DNA of 64,000 nt from Candidatus Methanobinarius endosymbioticus (GTDB taxonomy: Archaea; Methanobacteriota; Methanobacteria; Methanobacteriales; Methanobacteriaceae): NCBI GenBank assembly GCA_003315655.1, contig NIZT01000010.1, positions 1 to 64,000 on the forward strand. Reading direction: 5' to 3'. A program made the translations under genes and the position numbers. The notes under the pieces were generated by a model. It did no database searches. It worked only from the letters and a program-made list of their open reading frames with translations, and had not been told where the DNA came from. Shown one piece after another: positions 20,905 to 31,456 of the stretch (within the stretch, counting starts at the first letter, position 1; every line of letters starts with the position of its first letter).

Positions 20905-21079
20905 AAAGAATTATTGTAAATTTTTCATATAATAAACTTTATCAAAACAATATAATACTAAATTATAGCTAGTTAAGCTATAATTATTCAATTTAATAAT
21001 TTTTAATGTTTAACTATTTAATATAATAAATAATTTTAATACTTTTAAATAATTTAATTAATTTAAAGGAGAGAGTCAC

Positions 21080-22084
21080 ACGAAAGAAGAAATAAAAAGT
21101 AAGTTTTCTGAAAAAGGTAAACCTGTCGAAGATGTTTCTGCTAAAAAAAGAATGCAAAATGATGTTTCAGATACAGAAAAACAAAATAAATGTCCGGAAT
21201 GTGGATCTGAAAATCTCATTGGAGATTATGAAAGAGCAGAAGTTGTATGTGCTAATTGTGGTTTAGTTATTGATGAAAACTTAGTGGATATGGGTCCTGA
21301 ATGGAGAGCATTTGATCACGAACAAAGAGACAAACGTACAAGAGTTGGTGCTCCAATTACTTATACTATTCACGATAAAGGTTTAAGTACTATGATTGAT
21401 TGGAGGAATAAAGATATCTATGGTAGAGATATTCCTGCAAGAAATCGTGCTCAATGGTATAGATTAAGAAAATGGCAAAGAAAAATTAGGATTTCTGGAG
21501 CTACAGAAAGAAATCTTGCATTTGCTTTAAGTGAGCTTGATAGAGATTCTTCAAGATTAGGTCTTCCAAGAAGTGTAAGGGAAGCTGCTTCTGTGGTTTA
21601 TAGAAGTGCAGTTGAAAACAAATTGATTAGAGGAAGAAGTATTGAAGGGGTAGTAGCTGCTTCTTTATACGCTGCATGTAGGAGATGTAATGTTCCACGT
21701 ACACTTGATGAAATAGCCGAAGTTTCAAGAGTAAGTAAAAAAGAAGTTGGAAGAACTTATAGGTTCTTAACAAGGGAATTAAATATAAAATTGCCTCCTA
21801 CCTCACCTGTTGATTATGTTCCAAGATTTGCAAGTGAACTAGGTCTTTCTGGAGAAGTACAATCAAGAGCAATTGAAATTATTGAAAAAGCTATGGAAAA
21901 AGGTCTTACTTCTGGTAGAGGGCCAACTGGTGTAGCTGCAGCTGCTTTATATATTGCTTCAGTTCTATTGGGTGAACGTAAAACTCAAAGAGATGTTGCA
22001 GATATTGCAGGGGTTACAGAAGTTACAATCAGAAATAGATATAAAGAGTTAACAGAACAACTTGAAATGGGCGTAACTCTTTAA
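21080..22084 (+). CDS. tfb: transcription initiation factor B (TFB), apparent ACG start
   Basis: TFB bridges TBP, promoter DNA and RNA polymerase. It has a zinc ribbon ([20 protein letters not shown] then CGLVIDE), the B-reader stretch [16 protein letters not shown], and two cyclin repeats (about 21480-22060) ending in a helix-turn-helix. From the ATG at 21152 it would be 310 residues, but that ATG has no ribosome binding site. The frame continues upstream with [19 protein letters not shown] to an ACG at 21080, exactly six bases after AGGAGAG. No ATG, GTG or TTG lies in between. I take ACG as the start (334 residues). The safe alternative is 21152. Confidence 0.9.
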   Translation, partial: TKEEIKSKFSEKGKPVEDVSAKKRMQNDVSDTEKQNKCPECGSENLIGDYERAEVVCANCGLVIDENLVDMGPEWRAFDHEQRDKRTRVGAPITYTIHDKGLSTMIDWRNKDIYGRDIPARNRAQWYRLRKWQRKIRISGATERNLAFALSELDRDSSRLGLPRSVREAASVVYRSAVENKLIRGRSIEGVVAASLYAACRRCNVPRTLDEIAEVSRVSKKEVGRTYRFLTRELNIKLPPTSPVDYVPRFASELGLSGEVQSRAIEIIEKAMEKGLTSGRGPTGVAAAALYIASVLLGERKTQRDVADIAGVTEVTIRNRYKELTEQLEMGVTL

Positions 22085-22264
22085 TTTTTTCTATTTTTTT
22101 ATTTTTATATATTTTTTTAATATTATTTTTATAATTTTATATAATTTTATTTTTCAAATTACTTCTTATTTTGTCAGGATATTATATTTTTCAAATCTTT
22201 TATATGATATAATAAATTAATATTTAATTATATTCTCAATTTATCTATTTTGGGGGATAATAAT

Positions 22265-22862
22265 TTGAAAGATATAATAAAATTTTTAGATAAAGTCATT
22301 GGAAAATATGTTTATACTGATGAATTAGTTTATGAGCTTGAAAATGGCAGTCTTCAAGGAATTTACTCTGATCAAATAGCTTTTTCAAATTTAAAATATA
22401 ATACTTACAGTATAAATTTTGACATGTTTGTGCTTGCCAATGAATTAATCTATGAACTTAACCAGCACAAAGAAAAAACAAAAATTGTAAAAGATTACAG
22501 TGGAATAGGTCTTTTCGGATATAATTTAGCTAAAAGAAAAAGTTCTGGGGATTTTACAGGATTTGTGCGATTTGTTTCTGGAACATTAATAGATGCTCCT
22601 ACAGAAGGAATTGTTGATTTAGTATATAATTTAAAAATTGAAGAAGATAATTTATCCTGGTCTAAAGAACAATTTCTATATCGTGACCAACCTAATAATG
22701 ATAAAACTTATAAAACTGTTGCTTTTGATTCAACCAATACTCTTTTTTTTTAAAAATAATAAATTAAATTTTAAACATGATGGAAAAATTTGGAGTGTTG
22801 ATCCTAAAACACTTGAAAAAATAGAATCCAATGATGAATATCCTATATTTTTATCTAAATAA
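22265..22862 (+). pseudogene. unrecognised protein gene split by a T-run frameshift
   Basis: A TTG at 22265, behind a GGGGG ribosome binding site, starts a frame that reads KDIIKFLDKVIGKYVYTDEL to FDSTNTLFF and stops at 22753 in a run of nine T. The next frame continues the protein as KNNKLNFKHDGKIWSVDPKT to YPIFLSK at 22862. One base in the run restores about 199 residues. The product looks soluble, with no motif I recognise. It could be a real pseudogene, a slippage-controlled gene or a sequencing error in the homopolymer. It follows the TFB gene by about 180 bases. Confidence 0.65.
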
Positions 22863-23022
22863 AAATAAAATCATTTTTGTATATTTTTTAATTATTTCTA
22901 TATCTAAATTTATTTATTTTTATTTATACTTTTATTAAATATTATTTTTTAATATTATTTTTATTCAATATTTCTACATTTTTATATATTTATTTTTATC
23001 TTCTTTTGATTTTCACTTCAAA

Positions 23023-24972
23023 TCAATATTCTTTAGAATATGTCTCAATGGATTTTTTTAATTCTCTAATAATTCCGGAATTGTCATTATTTTTTACCTT
23101 ATCGAGAGTTTTTTGATATTTGTCTAAATTATTTAAGAAGTTTTTAAGAGTTTCAACTTCTATTTCTTCATGTAATTCTCCATAACTTAATTTATCCACA
23201 TAATATCCATTTAACAGCTGTTCAAAGTTTCCAATAGCTGGAATGCTATAAATAGGTTTTTTTAAATATATTGCTTCACTAGTTAAAGTAAATCCTCCAT
23301 TGGTAAGTACTGCTTTTGCATTACTCATGTCATTATATATTTTATCTTCATTGAATTTTCTAAAGGTTAAGTTCTTATCTGTTCCTTCTTCATCGAATCC
23401 ATATACAATGAATTTTTCATCAAACTCTCTTAATATTTTTATTAATTCTGTGTTAGATGAACTGGTTTGATAAACTAAAATATAATCTTTATAGTCAGTT
23501 TCAAGCTTTCTTATTTTATCTCTTATAACTGGAGGATATATTATTGCTTTTTCACGATTTTTTATCTCAGGAAAGAAGAAACTAGTTAGTATATATCTTT
23601 TTGGTCTTAGTATATATGATCGAATAACACTTTTAGCTTTTAATATATCTTGTCTATGGTGATCAGGATAATCTACTAGTGTTTGAGTGATCATATGAAT
23701 ATTATCTAAGCTTATTAATGGAACATTAATGATATTACTTAATATGCTAGAATAATTTTCAAAATCAGATATTATTATATTCGGTTTAATTTCTCTAGCT
23801 TTTTTAAATAGTATTCCATAATTTTCTTTTAAATTATTAGGAGTTGACTTAATAGCATTTAAAAGTGTTCTTTTGTTTTTAACAGCGTTATTTTCATATA
23901 CTGTATTGAATCCACCAATTTCATAAACATTGTCAAATTTGCTTTTTAAATATTTGTAAGCTCTATCACTTGAGAAAATACATATTTCAGATTTAGCTTT
24001 TTTTTCTTCATTTGTTAATTCTTCCACTATTACTCCACTTCTAACAGCATGACCCATTCCTTCTCCACAAACAGAATAGAATATTTTGATTTTTTGCGAT
24101 TCAATTTTTTCTTTTTCTTCATTTTTTTTTTGTTTGGTGCTTATTGAATTTTTTTTATTGTCATTACTTTCATATTCGATGTGTTGTAGATCTTCATTAT
24201 CAACAATGGAATGTTTATCAGATATTTTTCTTATTTTATCTAATAAATCTTCTTTTTCTAGAGGATCTTTAGGAATATGATCAAAATCATATTCTAAATC
24301 ATCTGCACTGGTTCTAATTCCTCTAAGATCATTAAAAGTACTTTTACCATACTGCATAGCTAATTTACCTAAACCTTCTTTTTCTAATCTTCTTGTTGAA
24401 ACGTTTATTACAGGATTTCTTAGAACTTTGAATTTATGATCTTTAGCTATTCTCTCAATATAATCTGTATCTTCTCCAAATGTAAGTGTTTCATCAAATC
24501 CTGAATATTTTTCATGAAGTTCTCTTTTAACTATTATTCCATAACATCCTGCTCCATGAGGTTTGATTTTTTCAAAAGCTATCATAAACCAATTAGCTAA
24601 ATCATGTAATATTTTATCTCGTGTTTTTTCTGATAAAGGGTTTATTTGTGTAATACCTATGTCTAAATTGCTATCTTCAAATTCTTCTATCATTTCTTCT
24701 AGATAATTTTCTGTAAGTTCTAAATCAGAATCTAAAAATAATAATATTTCTCCTTTTGCAATTTCGGCCCCATTGTTTCTCCCAACTCCGGGCTTTCCTC
24801 CTTTCACGATATTGCAATTATAAAATTTAGCTATTTGAATAGTATTGTCATTAGAGTTAGCATCAGCTACTATAACTTCATAATCATTAAATTCCTGTGA
24901 TTTTATACTTTTTAAAAGGTTTGGAAGATAATGTTCTTCATTGTAAGTAGGAATTATTATGCTGAGCTTCAT
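23023..24972 (-). CDS. two-domain glycosyltransferase: GT2 fused to MJ1255-type GT
   Basis: This is a 649-residue fusion. Residues 1-225 are a family 2 glycosyltransferase: LSIIIPTYNEEHYLPNLLKS, the DSD nucleotide-sugar site at 81-83, and FDETLTFGEDTDYIERI. Residues 226-293 are a charged linker. From about 295 a second transferase of the MJ1255/VC2487 type begins with IFYSVCGEGMGHAVRSGV and ends with the GT-B nucleotide-sugar site around VLTNGGFTLTSEAIYLKKPI. Two transferases in one chain suggest two successive sugar transfers, probably to a surface glycan or lipid. The gene stands alone and is intact. Confidence 0.82.
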   Translation of the reverse strand: MKLSIIIPTYNEEHYLPNLLKSIKSQEFNDYEVIVADANSNDNTIQIAKFYNCNIVKGGKPGVGRNNGAEIAKGEILLFLDSDLELTENYLEEMIEEFEDSNLDIGITQINPLSEKTRDKILHDLANWFMIAFEKIKPHGAGCYGIIVKRELHEKYSGFDETLTFGEDTDYIERIAKDHKFKVLRNPVINVSTRRLEKEGLGKLAMQYGKSTFNDLRGIRTSADDLEYDFDHIPKDPLEKEDLLDKIRKISDKHSIVDNEDLQHIEYESNDNKKNSISTKQKKNEEKEKIESQKIKIFYSVCGEGMGHAVRSGVIVEELTNEEKKAKSEICIFSSDRAYKYLKSKFDNVYEIGGFNTVYENNAVKNKRTLLNAIKSTPNNLKENYGILFKKAREIKPNIIISDFENYSSILSNIINVPLISLDNIHMITQTLVDYPDHHRQDILKAKSVIRSYILRPKRYILTSFFFPEIKNREKAIIYPPVIRDKIRKLETDYKDYILVYQTSSSNTELIKILREFDEKFIVYGFDEEGTDKNLTFRKFNEDKIYNDMSNAKAVLTNGGFTLTSEAIYLKKPIYSIPAIGNFEQLLNGYYVDKLSYGELHEEIEVETLKNFLNNLDKYQKTLDKVKNNDNSGIIRELKKSIETYSKEY

Positions 24973-25112
24973 TTTAATCTCTCAATAATATTTTTATAAT
25001 ATTTAAGAACTTTAAATTAAAAAGATTATTTTTTTATATATTTCTATATTTTTTATATAATTATATTATTTGGATAATATTATATTTAAATTATATTATT
25101 TATATTATTATT

Positions 25113-26447
25113 TTAAGTGTTTTCAAAGCCTGTTGAATTAGTTAAATTTGTATTATTTGTTTTTAGATAGGAAAAAAAATCCCAACTCATAGAATATGCT
25201 TCACATTTTCCTTTTAATGATACTATTAAACTATTTAATAATTCCATTTCATTATATTCGGGAGATATATAAACTATTATTCTAAAATTCTGTTTTTGAA
25301 TTGATATGACTGAATAATTATTTAAACTTTCTATCAGGCTGTTATTCAAATCATTCAAATCATTTATACTACTCAAAGTACTTGAATTATTTATATTATT
25401 CAAAATTTTATTTTCAGCATTTTTCGCATTATTATTATTCAAAATAATAGCTTCATTGATATTTAAATCATTAAAGGGATTAGTTGTATTTATTATTTGG
25501 ATTTCACAATGTTCTGTATTTGATCCAATAATCGAAACATAAAACCCAAGTAATATTATTGAAATTAAGAAAATATGTGGAATTAATCTTTGGAATGTTT
25601 TCCATGATAAAATTTTATATTGCTTGATAATTTCCATTTTTTTTTTAGTTTTCTTGAGCATTGGCTTATTTTTAAATATTTTCGCGGTATAGTAATCAAA
25701 ACCAGTTTCATCAAAATAAATAAGTAAAATTCCATAAATTCCCCCAGCACAAGGTACTGAAAATAATCCTCCATCAAATATTCCTATTAATCCAATTGCA
25801 GATGCAAATATTAATATTAATCTATTTGGAGCTTGACGATTCTTTAATGAAGCTAACAAAGTTAAAAATAATAGTGGTAGTATGATAATTATAATATTAG
25901 CGAAATCTGGAACATATAGGTATAGTGAATCTCCTGTATTAATTCCTAAAGGAATTCTTAAAGATATACCAGAGAGAATTGAGTTAATTACTCCTCCAAT
26001 AACTGATTTATAGATATGTGAATGAATAATACTGGTTGTTGTAGCAGTAGGCTCCATAGCTACGAAAATTGTAAATGGAGAAATTCCCATTCGATATCTC
26101 ATAACTAACTCTAAAATCAATCCTAAAATAGATGTCACTATGATTAGTATTAATGATATTTTAAGATAAGTATTATTTTTCAATTTAAAAAGGAATCCTA
26201 TTTTAAAAGAGATTATTTTTTTAATATACTTATTATCACTAAATTTGGGATTATATTCAAACATTTGGCTAAATATTAAAAATATTCCTAATATTAAAAA
26301 GAAAAGTATATCTTTTCCTTTTGAAGACCCCATTAAAAATAGATGTGTTAATGCCCCTATAAAAGGACTGAAAATATCTGTGAAAAAAAGGAGTATTGCT
26401 ATGACAATAAATATTATTCCTAATGATATATATCGATTTATTTTCAT
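25113..26447 (-). CDS. integral membrane protein of unknown function
   Basis: This 444-residue protein has about eight to nine membrane segments up to residue 305. A later, probably external, domain contains a low-complexity insert rich in asparagine (NNNNAKNAENKILNNINNSS) before the final IVYISPEYNEMELLNSLIVS block. The conserved-looking parts are IFVAMEPTATTTSIIHSHIYKS and FDGGLFSVPCAGGIYGIL. The pattern looks like a methanobacterial membrane protein family, but I cannot name it. It lies downstream of nothing else on its strand and 140 bases from the glycosyltransferase gene, so the two may share a transcript. Confidence 0.65.
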   Translation of the reverse strand: MKINRYISLGIIFIVIAILLFFTDIFSPFIGALTHLFLMGSSKGKDILFFLILGIFLIFSQMFEYNPKFSDNKYIKKIISFKIGFLFKLKNNTYLKISLILIIVTSILGLILELVMRYRMGISPFTIFVAMEPTATTTSIIHSHIYKSVIGGVINSILSGISLRIPLGINTGDSLYLYVPDFANIIIIILPLLFLTLLASLKNRQAPNRLILIFASAIGLIGIFDGGLFSVPCAGGIYGILLIYFDETGFDYYTAKIFKNKPMLKKTKKKMEIIKQYKILSWKTFQRLIPHIFLISIILLGFYVSIIGSNTEHCEIQIINTTNPFNDLNINEAIILNNNNAKNAENKILNNINNSSTLSSINDLNDLNNSLIESLNNYSVISIQKQNFRIIVYISPEYNEMELLNSLIVSLKGKCEAYSMSWDFFSYLKTNNTNLTNSTGFENT

Positions 26448-26715
26448 ATTAATTCCTTTTTTACAAAAATATTTTATTATTAGTATTTTATTATAGTATA
26501 TTGTTTAATTTTTATAATTATTGTTTATATAATATTATTCTATAAATAATTGTACTCCAAATATATATATAATTTAGGAATATGTTTAGAATTTATTTAA
26601 AAATTATTGTATAGTTAAAATTATTTAGAATTTAATTTTAATTTTATCAATTAAATGTTATATATTTATATAATTTAAAATTAGAGTTTTGTTAAAACAT
26701 TAAAAAGGATCTACC

Positions 26716-27638
26716 ATGATTGATTATATAATTCTTTTAATTTTTATAGGAATATTTGCAGGAATCTTATCTGGGTTATTGGGAGTAAGAGGAGGTTTTA
26801 TGATGGTCTCTCTTCAATATTTTCTTCTTCTATCAATTGGAGTTGAATCTGATTTAGCTTTGGGAATATCTCTAGGAACAAGTCTAGCTATAATCATTCC
26901 TACTTCATTATCAGGAGCATATGCTCACCCTAAAAACCTAAAAAATATTTTAAACATCGGACTTTTTTAGATCTATTTGGAATGATAGGTGGAATTTTAG
27001 GAGGAATTACTTCATCATATATTCCTTCAGACATTCTTACTCTTATTTTAGGGATTTTTTTAATTATTATAGCAATATTAATGTTTTTCAATAAAAAAGA
27101 CAAGAATAATAAGGATACTAATAGTCATAAGAATAAAATGCTAAATGAAAAGATAAATAAAACTATAAAGGTAAACATAAAAGAAAATATTCATAATCAG
27201 GAAAATAATATTGGGCTTAAAAATAATTCTTTTATGATTATGGGTATTAGTTTAGGACTTTTTGTTGGATTTTCATCTGGACTTCTCGGTATTGGTGGAG
27301 GAATATTTTTAGTACCTACACTTAGTTTTTTAGGTTTTTCAATGCGAAAATCAATTGGAATCTCTTCTATTTTTATTTCATTTGCAGCTATAGGGGAAAC
27401 TATTTCTTATACCTTCACTGGATTAGGAGTTAATACAATGCCTTATTCATTAGGATATATAAATTTAGTTAATTTTGGAATAATTGCTATATTTTCAATT
27501 CCAATGGCATATTTAGGTGCAAAATTAGTATATAAAATATCAGAAAATAAATTAAATTATCTATTTTCTATTTTGATGATTTAAATGGGAATTAGAATGC
27601 TAGGATTTGATCCTATAAATTTTTTATTGGGATCATGA
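26716..27638 (+). pseudogene. broken TauE/SafE-type anion exporter
   Basis: The first frame (26716-26970) has GIFAGILSGLLGVRGGFMMV and LALGISLGTSLAIIIPTSLSG, the TauE/SafE repeat. It stops in a T6 run, where the next frame continues as FLDLFGMIGGILGGITSSY and carries the second repeat GFSSGLLGIGGGIFLVPTLS. A TAA at 27582 then interrupts the last helix, since MGIRMLGF follows in the same frame, as family members usually end. One frameshift plus one nonsense codon argue for a true pseudogene of an export protein for sulfite or sulfoacetate-like anions. Confidence 0.82.
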
Positions 27639-27799
27639 TTTTCTATAATTTTTTTTAGTTATTTAACTAATTTTTATCTTTATTGAAATATAATTAAATA
27701 AATTATTATTAAAAAAGATATCAATAGTTTAATTAATTATTAATTAATAGTTTAATTAACAGTTTAATAAATATTTAAATTCATAATTTGTATATAATG

Positions 27800-28649
27800 T
27801 TAATTTAGTTTAACACCAGTTTCACGTGCTACTATATGGATATTGTCTTCTTTTAATCCACCTAATGTATCGAATTCAATGATTAAATCAAGAATTGCAT
27901 CACAGTTTTCCTTTTTAACTTTGTTAGCTAGATTAACCAAAGATTGTTCTCTAGCTTTTTGAAGATTTTTTACTAAGATTTATCCTGTATTTTCAGATTT
28001 TTTATTAATCAACGATCTTTGATTTTGTATTAATATTTCTCCTTTGCAAATTCCTTTTAATTCTTTAATTTCTTTATTAGAAATAGAAATCATACTTAAA
28101 AATAAAATATCTAAATTATTTGTATCTATTTCCTCCATATATTCATCATAATCTACTTCACTAGTTTCTTCTACATATTTTCCAAGGATTTTAAAGTAGA
28201 TTTTTCTTAAATAAAATTTTAATGTATCGAATATATGTTTAAATATTCCAAATATACATGATATTACTCCTAAAATAACTACAATTAAAAAATAATTCAC
28301 TAATATGGTAAAAACTTCTTGTAAAATAACAGCTGCACTTCCAATGGTTATGAAATTTAAACCAAAACTTGTATTCATATAAATAAATCCATATAAAACT
28401 ATCACAACAAACAACAAAATGCACTAACAGCTCCTGTTGTTTTTCCATATAATCCTTTTCGCAATATATGTTTCACAATAACCTACAATTAAAGGGAATA
28501 AAATTAATCCAATATTAAATCCAAAAATAGCTAAATTAAATGTATAAAATAAGAATAATGAGATTAAACCTATAATAGTTCCTATAGATATACAAAGAGT
28601 AGTTATTCCTATATCTTTTAGTTTTTTTTCTATAGGGACTTAAGATCAT
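27800..28649 (-). pseudogene. broken membrane protein with C-terminal YbjQ-like segment
   Basis: On the minus strand an ATG at 28649 is followed by a shifted frame reading KKLKDIGITTLCISIG and LIVGYCETYIAKRI, then another frame from about 28417 with four membrane segments (GFIYMNTSFGLNFITIG and on). That frame meets a TAA at 27982 but continues in phase as ILVKNLQKAREQSLVNLANK to IHIVARETGVKLN. The end resembles the helical part of YbjQ/UPF0145 heavy-metal-binding-like proteins. At least two frameshifts and one stop are needed. It follows the ybjQ pseudogene by 15 bases. Confidence 0.7.
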
Positions 28650-28664
28650 TTTAATCAAAATTTT

Positions 28665-29003
28665 TTAGTCTTTGTATGAAATAGCTGTTCCATATGCAGT
28701 TACAAAGATGGTATTTCCCATAGTTCCACCAAGATTATTATAGGAAATTTTTAATCCAATTATGGCATTTGCATCAAGATCTTTAGCTTTTTCTTGCATA
28801 TTATCTAGGGCAAATTCTCTAGCTTTAACTAATTCGTTCTCATATGCAGAAGTTCTTCCTCATACAACATCACGAACTCCTGAAAACAAATCTTTATATA
28901 CATTAGAACCAATCAAAGATTCTCTAGTCACTAGTCCATGATATTTACTGATTTCTTTTTGTTCTAATGTATTTGTAGAAGATAATAACACTTTAAACAC
29001 CAT
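28665..29003 (-). pseudogene. YbjQ/UPF0145 family gene with an in-frame TGA
   Basis: The frame from ATG 29003 gives [19 protein letters not shown], then [12 protein letters not shown], a TGA at 28862-28860 (codon 48), then [20 protein letters not shown] and [18 protein letters not shown], ending at 28665. In the family this place reads GGR, so one base change (GGA to TGA) made the stop. The protein would be 112 residues, the normal size. The family forms pentamers and is loosely called heavy-metal-binding, without a settled function. Together with the next broken gene it formed a two-gene unit. Confidence 0.8.
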
Positions 29004-29193
29004 TATTTTTATTATTAAATGTTATAAAAATAATATAATAAATATACTAAAGGATACTTTTAATTAATAACCTTAATTAATGAATTTCCTGATTAATATT
29101 CTACCAATTAATAATCTATTAATTAAAAAACAATAAAATTATAAATAATTATAGAATAAATAAAATACTATTAGAATATTTTTTTATAAAATA

Positions 29194-29385
29194 TTATTCA
29201 TTAAAAACCATCATATATGCAAATATTGCTATAAACGCGATCATTACAACATATAACATTATTCTACTTTTTCGAACTCTAGATTGTTGATCTTCTAATG
29301 TTTTTTGACATTTTAGGGAACAAGTTAATTCATCTAATGGTATTGGGGTATTACAAACAGGACAATGTTTATGCATATCAGTCAT
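29194..29385 (-). CDS. small zinc-ribbon membrane protein (DUF2116-like)
   Basis: This 63-residue protein has an N-terminal zinc ribbon, HCPVCNTPIPLDELTCSLKC, followed by a basic stretch (QQSRVRKSR) and one C-terminal membrane helix (IMLYVVMIAFIAIFAYMMVF). The form matches DUF2116 proteins of archaea. The start at 29385 (ATG, six to seven bases after AAAGGTG) is preferred to an in-frame GTG nine bases upstream that overlaps the ribosome binding site. The function is unknown. Position and charge suggest the ribbon lies in the cytoplasm. Confidence 0.8.
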   Translation of the reverse strand: MTDMHKHCPVCNTPIPLDELTCSLKCQKTLEDQQSRVRKSRIMLYVVMIAFIAIFAYMMVFNE

Positions 29386-29663
29386 TATATTCACCTTTTA
29401 TATTTTCATAATCTTATTTGATTAATGGTATATTAACAAAATACTATTAAAAATAGCATTTTTTGTTTTATTTAATTTATATTTTTAAGATTTATTTTTT
29501 TATTCAATAAATTAATTAATAAATTAATTAAATAAGTTATTAAATAAGCTATTTTTTAATTTAAAATTAATTATTTTAAATTTAGTTATTTTATATTATT
29601 AGTTTAAATTATTATTTTAGATTATTATTTAGTTTTATTAAATTTATTTCTTCAAAAAACTGA

Positions 29664-30341
29664 TTATTTGGAAATAATCTTAGTTCCAATTTTTTCTCCT
29701 TTCACTGCTTTTACTAAATTTTGAGGGTCTTCTCCATTAGCTATTACAGTTTCAAGAGATGAACGTTTAATCATATGGATAGCTGTCATATCAAAGAATT
29801 CATATGTTCCTGCTTTAACATCATTTCCTTTTATTACTTCTAACATTTCAGTAGCTGTGATTTCTTCAATTAATTTTGCATCAGAATATTTATTAGGATC
29901 TTTACTATACATCCCATCAACAGAAGTTAAATTTATAAGCATATCTGCTTTAACATATTCTGCTAAAACAGCACTAACGGAATCAGTACTGTGAGCAGGT
30001 TCAGTTCCACCCATCACGATAATTTTTCCACTAGCTGAGTATTCAAGAGCTTCTTGAAAATTATGTGGAACTTTTTGATAAACTTTATTTTCTAAAGCTA
30101 AAAGAAGTATTTTAGCATTAATTCTAGTAACTTCAATACCAATATCATCACACTTCGCTTCACCACAATCAAGGTCTCTTACTATTTGAATATAATCTCT
30201 AGCAGGTTTTCCACCACCCACTACTACAAATACCTCATGTTCTTCAGCTAATTTTTCTAAAATTTCTGCGTATTCTTGAAATTTTTTATAATTATAATCT
30301 TTTATTAATATTGATCCGCCTATTGCAGCTACTATTCGCAT
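29664..30341 (-). CDS. pyrH: UMP kinase
   Basis: This enzyme turns UMP into UDP with ATP. Its 225 residues match archaeal PyrH of the amino acid kinase fold. Visible blocks are [13 protein letters not shown] at the start, [55 protein letters not shown] and [21 protein letters not shown] lies seven bases before the ATG. Isopentenyl phosphate kinase shares the fold, but the TRINAK and GTEPAHSTD blocks fit UMP kinase. Confidence 0.95.
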   Translation of the reverse strand: MRIVAAIGGSILIKDYNYKKFQEYAEILEKLAEEHEVFVVVGGGKPARDYIQIVRDLDCGEAKCDDIGIEVTRINAKILLLALENKVYQKVPHNFQEALEYSASGKIIVMGGTEPAHSTDSVSAVLAEYVKADMLINLTSVDGMYSKDPNKYSDAKLIEEITATEMLEVIKGNDVKAGTYEFFDMTAIHMIKRSSLETVIANGEDPQNLVKAVKGEKIGTKIISK

Positions 30342-31066
30342 AAATTCACCTTTAATATTGATTAATTTAGCTTAGAATGATATAAAATTATTATTTTATT
30401 ATATCAAATTAATTTTATTTATTATTTATTTCGTTATATTTTTTTTTTATTGAATAATTCATTAATATTTGTTTTTTAATATCATTAAATACTATGTAAT
30501 ATTATTTTATTTATAATACTTATTTTATATTCAATTTTATTTTCAAATTTATCTTTAAATGTTTATTTTAAATATAGTAATTACTGTTTATAAAATTATC
30601 TACAAAAAAATAGCTAAAATTTATTATCTAAATTTTAATCTAAATAAAAATATTTAATAAGAGTCAAATTATGAAAAATAGGAAAAATAATAAAAAACAT
30701 TTTAAAAAATATTATAGAATATTATAAAAATTTAATTATAAAATAAAAAACTGTAATAGAAATTAGTATCAAAATTATAATATTATCATCAATATTAATT
30801 ATTACTATTAATGTTATGTCATTATAATATTTTTATTCTTTGGACTATCCGAATAGTTTATATAAAACTTATTTTAATATATTATTAATCTAATTATATT
30901 GCTTATATTAATTAAATTACTTTAAATTTATGAAATGCAATTATATAAAGTACAAATGAAAGAACTTATTAATATTAGATTTTAAAGAAAGGAAAATATT
31001 TTCAAATTAGATATATGTCCTTAAAATAATTTTAACAAAATTCCAATCGGTATGTGGAGGAAAAGT
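30342..31066. promoter_or_regulatory. 725-base gap with probable aIF5A promoters
   Basis: There is no gene on either strand. Two TATA-like boxes point to the aIF5A gene: GTTTATATAAAAC at 30856-30868, and TTATATAAAG at 30941-30950, about 115 bases before its start. The first overlaps a palindrome ACTAT-CCGA-ATAGT at 30844-30857, which could be an operator. The remaining DNA is AT-rich. Confidence 0.45.
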
Positions 31067-31456
31067 ATGTCAAAAAAAGTTGTTGAAGTGAAAACTTTAA
31101 AAGTTGGAAAATATGTAGTATTAGATGGTGAAGCTTCCAAAATAACCAGTTTATCAACTTCATCTCCTGGAAAACACGGAGCAGCTAAAGCAAGGCTTGA
31201 AGCTGTAGGTATATTCGATAATCAAAAAAGAAGTATTGTTAAACCAGTAGATACAAAAATTGATATCCCAATTATTGATAAAAGAGTGGGACAAGTATTA
31301 TCTCTTATGGGATCAGATGTTCAGTTAATGGATATGGAAAGTTACGAAACACTCGAACTTCCTATTCCTGATGAATTAAAAGATCAAATTTCCGAAGGTG
31401 TAGAAGTAGATTATATTAAAGCATTAGGAAATTTAAAAATAATGAGAGTTAAATAG
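31067..31456 (+). CDS. eif5A: translation factor aIF5A
   Basis: This 129-residue protein helps ribosomes through difficult peptide bonds and needs hypusine, a spermidine-derived lysine modification. The modification loop [16 protein letters not shown] has the target lysine at residue 36. The second half is the OB-fold domain ([20 protein letters not shown]). The ATG at 31067 follows TGGAGG at the right distance. An in-frame ATG at 31052 would place the ribosome binding site inside the gene and is rejected. Polyamine genes lie just downstream (agmatinase, PdaD). Confidence 0.96.
   Translation: MSKKVVEVKTLKVGKYVVLDGEASKITSLSTSSPGKHGAAKARLEAVGIFDNQKRSIVKPVDTKIDIPIIDKRVGQVLSLMGSDVQLMDMESYETLELPIPDELKDQISEGVEVDYIKALGNLKIMRVK

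Noticed and set aside
24086-24280. A phenylalanine/serine-rich frame opposite the glycosyltransferase linker
   Set aside because: It mirrors the lysine/glutamate/asparagine-rich linker of the fusion protein and has no coding features of its own.
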